From: Heliopora coerulea
Taxonomy: Eukaryota; Cnidaria; Anthozoa; Scleralcyonacea; Helioporidae
Assembly (NCBI GenBank): GCA_030142905.1
Contig: JASJOG010000521.1
Coordinates: 62,001 to 126,000 of the forward strand
Reading direction: 5' to 3'
Length of the DNA stretch: 64,000 nt
Below the pieces are notes generated by a model. It was not told the DNA's origin. It saw only the letters and a program-made list of their open reading frames with translations, and made no database searches. Made by a program: the position numbers and the translations under genes. Below are positions 1 to 11,200 of this stretch, one piece after another (the stretch's first letter is position 1; every line of letters begins with the position of its first letter).

Positions 1-890
1 TTTAAAGCTGGGCTAATTTGCTTGTCTGTGTAGCAGTGCTAGTAATAAAATAGCTTTGCAGATTTGCAGTATGTTCACTTAAGTTGAGAGGGGGTAATCA
101 GGCACTAATGTTGGGGGTGGCATTAACCCTATTGGCATACCATCATCAAAATCACCATTTCTGGCTACAATTTTGGATGTTTTTTCAGCAAGGATTTACC
201 CTGTTATTTTTCAAACTTAATGAAATATTGTAAGGGAAGCATTTGCCACTGAAGGGGCTTATACCCAAGACAACATGGTGATAATACAATAATTGTTAGT
301 ATTGTTATAATATGGCAATAATAATTGCAAGAAAAATCAATAACAATAAATTATAGTATTTTGATTGCTATTTCAATTTTGATCTGCCAAAACAGGCAGC
401 TACAATCCTGGAATAATTAATTGGGACATCTAAGCATCTAAAAGCTTAATTCTTTCTTTCTTTGATTGCCTGAAACAAGTACTATTTCCCCCTCCTCCTC
501 ACCACTCCCAACCCCCTCCAACCAATGTTGATCCACGGGAAAAAACTTCTGAGCTTCGGTCAACAAAATTTCGGACGCAACCTTGGTCGGTGGGGGAAAG
601 GGAGGCCACATAAAGTGCTCGTAGTTTGAAGTCATGTGACTGCACTGCGTTCCAATGTAATCATTCTACGACTGTAGTCATGAATTGTGCAAAGTTTTGC
701 CAATGATTTACCAAACGGAAATCTTAATCAAGTAATGAACATGTTGTTTATGGTGAAATATACAAAACACGAACGGTTTCAAAGATGTTTTGATATTTAG
801 GACAACGTCTGTTGACTACAGTACTTGTCCTTGGTGGTACCGTAATTCAAATACGCGTATATATGTTTATGTGCAAAACGTTCATTTCGA
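1..890. other. Non-coding sequence, nothing recognised
   Basis: AT-rich DNA with no convincing coding exon, RNA gene or terminal repeat. Short ORFs here have no recognisable composition or motif. A C-rich patch near 488-522 is the only compositional oddity. Confidence 0.5.
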
Positions 891-897
891 ACAGTTT

Positions 898-1098
898 TAG
901 GGGGGGAGAAGGGACGAACAGGTTATGTACCGCTCCTGCTGCAGGAGGTCTACTGGCCGGCCTAAAAAGCCCAAGTGTGCCAGGAGTAGTCCCAGGGAAG
1001 TCGATACCTTCACGTGGTTCCCCCTGTTTTCACTGAAATCGACTACCGAACAGCGGATTGGTGGCGCTATAACCACTACCCAGCTATGGGTTAAATAG
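898..1098 (-). mobile_element. SINE-like repeat, copy 1 (tRNA-like head)
   Basis: A block of about 200 bp that recurs at 4230-4432 with roughly 90% identity by eye. Read on the minus strand it starts with a tRNA-like head. An A-box-like TAGCTGGGTAGTGG lies near 1085 and a B-box-like GTAGTCGATTTC about 40 nt further on, which is close to the spacing in a tRNA. A conserved non-tRNA body follows. Two dispersed copies plus pol III promoter-like boxes suggest a tRNA-derived SINE. I do not recognise the family, and no target duplication was found. Similarity between the copies continues weakly past the head to an ATGGCGGATGAC block near 1120 and 4453. Confidence 0.45.
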
Positions 1099-1233
1099 TA
1101 TCAGTACGAGGGATAACCATGGCGGATGACTTATGGCGGCGATCGCGCATTGTGCTTCCTTTTTTTGTTTTTTCGTTTTTCTTAAGGAGTAGCGCATTTA
1201 TGGCGGCCATTCACCATGTGATAGTTACGTCGG

Positions 1234-1575
1234 CCCTCACCTTGAGCAAATCACCATTCTTTACCGTCTTCAATCGTCTTGCTGTGGTTTTTGTCGTAAA
1301 ACTAGCCACTGGCGCAATAATATCCCAGCTGCGTTTATTCTGATATGCCTTTTTTGTTGTTTTGGTCAGATAAAATTTATGTTGAGGTAGATAGTCTACT
1401 CCTACCCTCACCTTGAGCAAATCACCATTCTTCACCGTCTTCAATCGTCTTGCTGTGGTTTTTGTCGTAAAACTAGCCATTGGCGCAATAATATCCCAGC
1501 TGCGTTTATTCTGATATGCCTTTTTTGTTGTTTTGGTCAGATGAAATTTATGTTGAGGTAGATAGTCTACTCCTG
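1234..1575. repeat. 171-bp tandem duplication (two copies)
   Basis: The segment 1234-1404 is repeated directly at 1405-1575 with only a few differences, for example an inserted base after ATTCTT and ACTGG/ATTGG. The period of 171 bp was measured between the two CCCTCACCTTGAGC starts. The two copies are separate short ORFs on the minus strand only because 171 is divisible by three; no protein family is recognised. It looks like a local, fairly recent duplication. Confidence 0.85.
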
Positions 1576-1767
1576 CATGGCGTACTTTTTGCAGGTAAGT
1601 CCAACGGCGACGGGTTCCACTGGGAAGTGCTAGCGCCAGTAAGTGTGTTGGCTTGCAGGAGCCTGTCTAAAGCTGGTCATGGTGGTATCCCCCCCGCCCG
1701 GCCTTTTCGCGCTGTGGTGTGTTGAAACGTTTACAACCTTTGATGGTACTTAACTCTTTCTGAGCGA

Positions 1768-1985
1768 TATTTATTTAACATATAAAAAGTTGCTTGAGTG
1801 TCTGTGCTGTGATAGAAACATGAATGACGTAGTTTCAACCAGAAAAATTCCTAATGAAAACACGAGGCGTAGTTTCTGGTTGAAATGACGTCATTTATAA
1901 AATTGTTTTATAAAATAACCAAGGTTTTCTCGAGTTTTCGTGACGTCATTCATGTCTCTGTACTCTAATACAAAATGAAAATGAC
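1768..1985. mobile_element. Degenerate inverted-repeat (MITE-like) element
   Basis: The left part matches one arm of the palindromic element at 16932-17075: a TTGCTTGAGTGTCTGTGCTG-type stretch followed by GATAGAAACATGAATGACGT. Inverted pieces (GACGTCATTCATG, CTCTGTACTC) follow at about 1940-1965. Single arms also occur near 24,660-24,725 and 53,360-53,425. A short non-autonomous foldback or MITE family is inferred; the ends are not sharply defined. Confidence 0.45.
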
Positions 1986-2052
1986 GTCGATCGTGTCTCT
2001 ATGCTCAGAGAAAATGAGGCTCGTCCAATCAGAGCGTGCGTAGGACGCGTGT

Positions 2053-2102
<50 letters not shown>
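2053..2102. repeat. (TA)n microsatellite
   Basis: Uninterrupted TA dinucleotide run of about 50 bp at the downstream edge of the inverted-repeat element. Confidence 0.95.
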
Positions 2103-2105
<3 letters not shown>

Positions 2106-4229
2106 TATATAAACACTTCAGGAAAACGACAAATTTTTTCAAAGTAAACATGTTTCGGCAAACTGCACCAACTGTCGTACCCTCACTCAATTAGGCTGAT
2201 CTGGCTTTTAAGCATTCCCGTAATGCGGAGATCAGGTTGGTTTTGAAATGTGTTTAACCCTTCTGTTTCGAGATGTTTTCCCTTAAAGAGTAAAATCGAC
2301 TGGCGTTAGCTGGAGTAAAATAATATGTGAAATAGTCTCGCATTTAAACAAGAAAGGTTTTTGTTTGTTTTTTTTATCTCAATACTTTCTAACTTTTTGC
2401 TGTTCTGAGCCCTCTCCCCTTCACGAATAGAATTAACTAGCATTAGTCAGAGTCGGATATGGACCTAAAAGAGCCAATGCCAAACGTTTTGTGAACAAGG
2501 AATAGATCAATTTTTTGTAAGGTTGCATGGCGTTTTGTTTGCATTGCTGTATTGTATTGACTGTGTAAATTAATCAGATAAGCTTTCGTTCTATTGGCTC
2601 GAGGACTTTGGATGCTTTAAGTCCCGTGTCTACAGAACGAATGCTTAGCTGATAAATGTAATGGTGTCTACCACAGAGCTGAATAGACCAGTTGATTCAC
2701 GGATTTAAAACTTGACGAATTGGAGAAAAAAAAAAATCGATTGGCGACTCGGTTGCAACTATGGTAACAGGGTAAAGATGAGACAGTCATGTATTTCATG
2801 CAGTTTGGTATGATTCTCGATCGATGGTATATATCCCGGACAATCCAAGAAGCTTAAGCGCACTTCGTAAAGGTAAAAGTGCCTTTATTTATACTGGATA
2901 ACTACATCAGCTACCTAAGCTGCTCTCCTTAAAGGTCCAGTAAGGGCTACCCCTCGTGGGTCCAGTGTTACTACAGGAGGAAACCAAAGTACCCGGGGGA
3001 AAAACTTGTGATGCTTGGTAGAGTAATACTAGAGAACACTCTTCTCAAATGTAACAAAGATAACTTTAATCAGATAACTGAACGGAGCCGGAATCCTACC
3101 CTAGTCGCAGTGGTGAGAGCCACCTGCACCCCACTTGAATTCAAGTCTCCAATACTGAGGCAGTTCTCTTTAACAACGTGGGACAATCAGTTTCGCGAAA
3201 TGGTGGTCACTTATCAGGAGGACCATGCCCAAACTTAGATTGGTTTTGAAGGGATGAATCGATCGTATTGAAATAGCGTGCGACGCTGACTGCATAAACC
3301 AAGTCTGTGTCGTAGGCTACGAAAAAGATAGCGGCTTATACATTTAACCACAATCCTTTGGAAACTCTTCGCCGTTGAGTTCTTGGTACATGTTGAAGAA
3401 TCTTCAGCTGTTATTAGAAGTTACTTAGGCCACAAAGCCTAGTGGGTAAATATACATCGCTACCATCTTTTTTTGTAACGTCACTTACTTTTACATCAAC
3501 GACAGCGCATGATGACGCATCAATCTTCGAAAAGTTCCGGTGACAAGTTCGTTTTCTCGTATCTTGACAATTTCGTAATAGAACTGTAGCGGCCTAACCA
3601 GGGCTATTCCTATCAGGGAGCTTTCTTATATCTCTGGAATCTTAGAAATGACTAATTTAAAGGTGCTAGGTAATAAAGTACTTTATCAGATGGGGTGGTC
3701 CAGGGATTTTTCAGGGGAGCTGCCCTACCATTGGTAGATTGAATTAGTTTAATCCAGAAGATCTTTGGTATCGTTCCCACAGTGGCCGGAATATCCTGGA
3801 AAGGAGTTGCCTTTAACCAACTGCTCTTCAGACTTTTAAGGAAGCAAAGGTTCAGGAGTGGATAATTGACTGCTATTTAGTAATTTGTTGCAGTGAAGGC
3901 GATTTTCCCTTGAGCGCTTTTTTTTTTCTCGCACGAAGCGACATTTTCTGTTGTCTGACGAACTCTGCAGGAACTAATCAAAGTCTATTCAATTTGTATG
4001 GAGAAAAGTCAATTCAAGCAACAAAATTGGCCTCGGGGAAAATCGCGTTCATTGCAACTTCAAAAAAAGATCAAGTCAACTAGCTATTTGTCTACAAACG
4101 TAGTTCGTTAATGACAACAGCAGTTGTTCTCCAAATTTATCGAACTATTTCGTCACTTCGCATTTAGGAATCAGCAATATGTTGCTCCCAAGCAGAGCAA
4201 CAAATTGGAACTTTATACAAGGAACATTT
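2103..4229. other. Non-coding sequence, nothing recognised
   Basis: About 2.1 kb without a supported exon. The 76-codon frame at 3008-3238 has no family resemblance and is probably chance. No RNA gene or terminal inverted repeat was found. Confidence 0.45.
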
Positions 4230-4432
4230 TTGGGGGGAGAAGGGACGAACAGGTTGTGTACCGCCCCTGTAGAAGGAGGTCTTACTGGCCGGCCTAAAAT
4301 GCCCGAGTGTGCCAGGAGTAACCTCGGGGAAGTCGATACCTTCACGTGGTTCCCCCTGTTTTCACTGAAATTGACTACCGAAAAGCGGATCGGTGGCGCT
4401 ATAACCACCTCCCAGCTATGGGTTAAATAGTA
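4230..4432 (-). mobile_element. SINE-like repeat, copy 2
   Basis: Second copy of the repeat at 898-1098, in the same orientation, starting at the GGGGGGAGAAGGGACGAACA block. It carries the same A-box-like and B-box-like pair read on the minus strand. The two copies differ by scattered substitutions, and one carries an extra base in the GGTCTTACTGG segment, so they are independent, aged insertions rather than a recent duplication. Confidence 0.45.
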
Positions 4433-5230
4433 ACGGCACTAATGGTTTATCATGGCGGATGACATAGAGCGATCTTTATCTCTATGCATGGAGTGGCGTG
4501 ATGATGACGGCCTTTTGGTCACTTCACTGGCTGAGTCGGCTCTCGTTTAGAGCATGACTTGTATTTAATGTCTTGATTAACCTTGCCGTGGAGGTTTACG
4601 TTAGCTGACTCGGGCAGGGTGCAGTTATACTAAATTTGCACTTATTCTGATACACGTTTTTGGTCACATTGGATAAAACTTGGGGGGCGTTCAATGGCGG
4701 TTGACAGTCCTCATTTCGCCACTCAGCAACTTTTCATGTTTGGTGGTGGCATTGGTGAAGGAATAATTACGAATCTTTTTACTCGATGAGCCTAGGTTCA
4801 TTTCGAGTTTGGCTTCTTGACTCTCCTTAAACTTACCATATTTGGCGGCAATCTGGTGTGAAATTCGTCGGTTGTTTTCCCTTGTTTTATGATACGGAAT
4901 TTGGAAATTTCGAAAGAAACGATGTCTTTTTCGATGTCTTCGCTATCTGGGACTGTATCTGCATTTAGATCTTCATCGAATTTATGTTGTAATGGCGATC
5001 TCTTCCTGTGGTTGTCTGTAATCTTTATGGCGGTACCAGATTATCAGATCTCTTCGAGGACTTCTCCCCATATCTTTTCGCCTGGTAAGTTGGTCTGATA
5101 CGTCAAGAATGGAGCATTATTCCGAGAGAAGTAACACACGGAGTATTACATCACTTACTTATAATTATCTATAGAAGTGGTAGTATTAGCTTACAATTTC
5201 CTATACAAGTATAAGTAGTATCGGTTAGAA
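4433..5230. other. Spacer before the satellite array, nothing recognised
   Basis: Non-coding by eye. A 69-codon frame (4889-5098) ends in a sequence resembling a splice donor (GGTAAGT near 5086), but it has no recognisable protein content, so no gene is called. Confidence 0.4.
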
Positions 5231-5231
5231 G

Positions 5232-8200
5232 GGTTAACCCATACTTTTTGACGATTTTTCGACCATTTTCAACCTTTTGAAATAAGGCGAAAATATGAAA
5301 GTTTAGCCGGAATAAGATAGTTCTGGCCATATTTGAAGGACTTTACAGTAATATTTCAGATGATTTTAAAGGTTGAAAAATTTCACCAAAAAGTAAAGAG
5401 GTTAACCCACGGTTTTTGACGATTTTTCGACCATTTTCAAACTTTCGAAATAAGACAAAAATATGAAAGTTTAGTACGAATAAAACAGTTCTGGCCATAT
5501 TTCAGGGACTTTACAGTAATATTTGAGATGATTTTTGAGGTCGAAAAATTTCACCAAAAACTAAAGGGGTTAACCCACGGTTTTTCACGATTTTTCGACC
5601 AATTTCATTCTTTCGAAATAAGCCATAAAAATGATAGTTTAGGCCGAATAAGATAGTTCTGGCCATATTTGAGGGACTTTACAGTAATATTTGAGATGAT
5701 TTTTGAGGTCGAAAAATTTCACCAAAAAGTAAAGGGGTTAACCCACGGTTTTTGACGATTTTTCGACCATTTTCAAACTTTCGAAATAAGGCAAAAATAT
5801 GAAAGTTTAGTACGAATAAAACAGTTCTGGCCATATTTGAGGGACTTTACAGTAATATTTGAGATGATTTTTGATGTCGAAAAATTTCACCAAAAACTAA
5901 AGGGGTTAACCCACGGTTTTTCACGATTTTTCGACCAATTTCATTCTTTCGAAATAAGCCATAAAAATGAAAGTTTAGACCGAATAAGATAGTTCTGGCC
6001 ATATTTGAGGCACTTTACAGTAATATTTGAGATGATTTTTGAGGTCGAAAAATTTCACCAAAAAGTAAAGGGGTTAACCCACGGTTTTTCACGATTTTTC
6101 GACCATTTTCAAACTTTCGAAATAAGACAAAAATATGAAAGTTTAGTGCGAATAAAACAGTTCTGGCCATATTTGAGGGACTTTACAGTAATATTTGAGA
6201 TGATTTTTGAGGTCGAAAAATTTCACCAAAAACTAAAGGGGTTAACCCACGGTTTTTCACGATTTTTCGACCAATTTCAAACTTTCGAAATAAGGCGAAA
6301 AAATGAAAGTTTAGTCCGAATAAAATAGTTCTGGCCATATTTGAGGGACTTTACAGTAATATTTGAGATGATTTTTGAGGTCGAAAAATTTCACCAAAAA
6401 GTAAAGGGGTTAACCCACGGTTTTTGACGATTTTTCGACCATTTTCAAACTTTCGAAATAAACCCTAAATATGAAAGTTTAGGCCGAATAAGATATTTCT
6501 GGCCATATTTGAGGCACTTTACATAATATTTGAGATGATTTTTGAGGTCGAAAAATTACACCAAAAAGTAAAGGGGTTAACCCAGGGTTTTTCACGATTT
6601 TTCGACCAATTTCAAACTTTCCAAATAAGGCAAAAATACGAAAGTTTAGTCCGAATAAAATAGTTCTGGCCATATTTCAGGGACTTTACAGTAATATTTG
6701 AGATGATTTTTGAGGTCGAAAAATTTCACCAAAAAGTAAAGGGGTTAACCCACGGTTTTTCACGATTTTTCGACCAATTTCAAACTTTCGAAATAAACCC
6801 TAAATATGAAAGTTTAGTGCGAATAAAACAGTTCTGGTCATATTTGAGGGACTTTACAGTAATATTTGAGATGATTTTTGAGGTCGAAAAATTTCACCAA
6901 AAACTAAAGGGGTTAACCCACGGTTTTTGACGATTTTTCGACCATTTTCAAACTTTCGAAATAAACCCTAAATATGAAAGTTTAGGCCGAATAAGATATT
7001 TCTGGCCATATTTGAGGCACTTTACATAATATTTGAGATGATTTTTGAGGTCGAAAAATTTCACCAAAAAGTAAAGGGGTTAACCCACGGTTTTTCACGA
7101 TTTTTCGACCAATTTCAAACTTTCGAAATAAGGCAAAAATATGAAAGTTTAGTACGAATAAAACAGTTCTGGCCATATTTGAGGGACTTTACAGTAATAT
7201 TTGAGATGATTTTTGATGTCGAAAAATTTCACCAAAAACTAAAGGGGTTAACCCACGGTTTTTCACGATTTTTCGACCAATTTCATTCTTTCGAAATAAG
7301 CCATAAAAATGAAAGTTTAGACCGAATAAGATAGTTCTGGCCATATTTGAGGCACTTTACAGTAATATTTGAGATGATTTTTGAGGTCGAAAAATTTCAC
7401 CAAAAAGTAAAGGGGTTAACCCACGGTTTTTCACGATTTTTCGACCATTTTCAAACTTTCGAAATAAGACAAAAATATGAAAGTTTAGTGCGAATAAAAC
7501 AGTTCTGGCCATATTTGAGGGACTTTACAGTAATATTTGAGATGATTTTTGAGGTCGAAAAATTTCACCAAAAACTAAAGGGGTTAACCCACGGTTTTTC
7601 ACGATTTTTCGACCAATTTCAAACTTTCGAAATAAGGCGAAAAAATGAAAGTTTAGTCCGAATAAAATAGTTCTGGCCATATTTGAGGGACTTTACAGTA
7701 ATATTTGAGATGATTTTTGAGGTCGAAAAATTTCACCAAAAAGTAAAGGGGTTAACCCACGGTTTTTGACGATTTTTCGACCATTTTCAAACTTTCGAAA
7801 TAAACCCTAAATATGAAAGTTTAGGCCGAATAAGATATTTCTGGCCATATTTGAGGCACTTTACATAATATTTGAGATGATTTTTGAGGTCGAAAAATTA
7901 CACCAAAAAGTAAAGGGGTTAACCCAGGGTTTTTCACGATTTTTCGACCAATTTCAAACTTTCCAAATAAGGCAAAAATACGAAAGTTTAGTCCGAATAA
8001 AATAGTTCTGGCCATATTTCAGGGACTTTACAGTAATATTTGAGATGATTTTTGAGGTCGAAAAATTTCACCAAAAAGTAAAGGGGTTAACCCACGGTTT
8101 TTCACGATTTTTCGACCAATTTCAAACTTTCGAAATAAACCCTAAATATGAAAGTTTAGTGCGAATAAAACAGTTCTGGTCATATTTGAGGGACTTTACA

Positions 8201-11200
8201 GTAATATTTGAGATGATTTTTGAGGTCGAAAAATTTCACCAAAAACTAAAGGGGTTAACCCACGGTTTTTGACGATTTTTCGACCATTTTCAAACTTTCG
8301 AAATAAACCCTAAATATGAAAGTTTAGGCCGAATAAGATATTTCTGGCCATATTTGAGGCACTTTACATAATATTTGAGATGATTTTTGAGGTCGAAAAA
8401 TTTCACCAAAAAGTAAAGGGGTTAACCCACGGTTTTTCACGATTTTTCGACCAATTTCAAACTTTCGAAATAAGGCAAAAATATGAAAGTTTAGTACGAA
8501 TAAAACAGTTCTGGCCATATTTGAGGGACTTTACAGTAATATTTGAGATGATTTTTGATGTCGAAAAATTTCACCAAAAACTAAAGGGGTTAACCCACGG
8601 TTTTTCACGATTTTTCGACCAATTTCATTCTTTCGAAATAAGCCATAAAAATGAAAGTTTAGACCGAATAAGATAGTTCTGGCCATATTTGAGGCACTTT
8701 ACAGTAATATTTGAGATGATTTTTGAGGTCGAAAAATTTCACCAAAAAGTAAAGGGGTTAACCCACGGTTTTTCACGATTTTTCGACCATTTTCAAACTT
8801 TCGAAATAAGACAAAAATATGAAAGTTTAGTGCGAATAAAACAGTTCTAGCCATATTTGAGGGACTTTACAGTAATATTTGAGATGATTTTTGAGGTCGA
8901 AAAATTTCACCAAAAAGTAAAGGGGTTAACCCACGGTTTTTCACGATTTTTCGACCAATTTCAAACTTTCCATATAAGCCTTAAATATCGAGGTTTAGTC
9001 CGAATAAGATAGTTCTAGCCATATTTCAGGGACTTTACAGTAATATTTGAGATGATTTTTGAGGTCGATAAATTTCACCAAAAAGTAAAGGGGTTAACCC
9101 ACGGCTTTTCACGATTTTTCGACCAATTTCAAACTTTCGAAATAAGGCAAAAATATGAAATTTTAGGCCGAATAAGATAGTTCTGGTCATATTTCAGGGA
9201 CTTTACAGTAATATGTGAGATGATTTTGGAGGTCAAAAAATTTCACCAAAAAGTAAAGGGGTTAACCCACGGTTTTTGACGATTTTTCGACCATTTTCAA
9301 ACTTTCGAAATAAGGCAAAAATATGAATGTTTAGGCCGAATAAGATAGTTCTGGCCATATTTCAGGGACTTTACGATAATATTTGAGATGATTTTTGAGG
9401 TCGAAAAATTTCACCAAAAAGTAAAGGGGTTAACCCACGGTTTTTCACGATTTTTCGACCAATTTCATTCTTTCGAAATAAGCCATAAAAATGAAAGTTT
9501 AGACCGAATAAGATAGTTCTGGCCATATTTGAGGCACTTTACAGTAATATTTGAGATGATTTTTGAGGTCGAAAAATTTCACCAAAAAGTAAAGGGGTTA
9601 ACCCACGGTTTTTCACGATTTTTCGACCATTTTCAAACTTTCGAAATAAGACAAAAATATGAAAGTTTAGTGCGAATAAAACAGTTCTGGCCATATTTGA
9701 GGGACTTTACAGTAATATTTGAGATGATTTTTGAGGTCGAAAAATTTCACCAAAAAGTAAAGGGGTTAACCCACGGTTTTTCACGATTTTTCGACCATTT
9801 TCAAACTTTCGAAATAAGACAAAAATATGAAAGTTTAGTGCGAATAAAACAGTTCTGGCCATATTTGAGGGACTTTACAGTAATATTTGAGATGATTTTT
9901 GAGGTCAAAAAATTTCACCAAAACGTAAAGGGGTTAACCCACGGCTTTTCACGATTTTTCGACCAATTTCGAACTTTCGAAATAAGGCGAAAAAATGAAA
10001 GTTTAGTCCGAATAAAATAGTTCTGGCCATATTTGAGGCACTTTACAGTTATATTTGAGATGATTTTTGAGGTCGAAAAATTTCACCAAAAAGTAAAGGG
10101 GTTAACCCACGGTTTTTGACGATTTTTCGACCATTTTCAAACTTTCGAAATAAACCCTAAATATGAAAGTTTAGGCCGAATAAGATATTTCTGGCCATAT
10201 TTGAGGCACTTTACATAATATTTGAGATGATTTTTGAGGTCGAAAAATTTCACCAAAAAGTAAAGGGGTTAACCCACGGTTTTTCACGATTTTTCGACCA
10301 TTTTCAAACTTTCGAAATAAGTCAAAAATATGAAAGTTTAGGCCGAATAAGATAGTTCTGGCCATATTTCAGGGACTTTACGATAATATTTGAGATGATT
10401 TTTGAGGTCGAAAAATTTCACCAAAAAGTAAAGGGGTTAACCCACGGTTTTTGACGATTTTTCGACCATTTTCAAACTTTCGAAATAAGTCAAAAATATG
10501 AAAGTTTAGGCCAAATAAGATAGTTCTGGCCATATTTGAGGGACTTTACGACAATATTTGAGATGATTTTTGAGGTCGAAAAATTTCACCAAAAAGTAAA
10601 GGGGTTAACCCACGGTTTTTGACGATTTTTCGACCATTTTCAAACTTTCGAAATAAGTCAAAAATATGAAAGTTTAGGCCGAATAAGATAGTTCTGGCCA
10701 TATTTGAGGGACTTTACGACAATATTTGAGATGATTTTTGAGGTCGAAAAATTTCACCAAAACGTAAAGGGGTTAACCCACGGTTTTTGACGATTTTTCG
10801 ACCAATTTTAAACTTTCGAAATAAGGCGAAAATATGAAAGTTTAGGCCGAATAAGATAGTTCTGGCCATATTTGAGGCACTTTACATAATATTTGAGATG
10901 ATTTTTGAGGTCGAAAAATTTCACCAAAAAGTAAAGGGGTTAACCCACGGTTTTTCACGATTTTTCGACCAATTTCAAACTTTCGAAATAAGGCAAAAAT
11001 ATGAAAGTTTAGTACGAATAAAACAGTTCTGGCCATATTTGAGGGACTTTACAGTAATATTTGAGATGATTTTTGAGGTCGAAAAATTTCACCAAAAAGT
11101 AAAGGGGTTAACCCACGGTTTTTCACGATTTTTCGACCAATTTAATTCTTTCGAAATAAGCCATAAAAATGAAAGTTTAGGCCGAATAAGATAGTTCTGG

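Noticed and set aside
3008..3238. 76-codon ORF
   Set aside because: No motif, paralogue, start context or splice evidence; expected by chance in this length of sequence.
4889..5098. Exon ending in a GGTAAGT donor
   Set aside because: No partner exon, family resemblance or acceptor could be found; single donor-like strings are frequent.
5232..5241. GGGTTAACCC as an interstitial telomere fusion
   Set aside because: It resembles head-to-head telomere units, but only one unit per side is present and it recurs in every satellite monomer as part of the monomer sequence.
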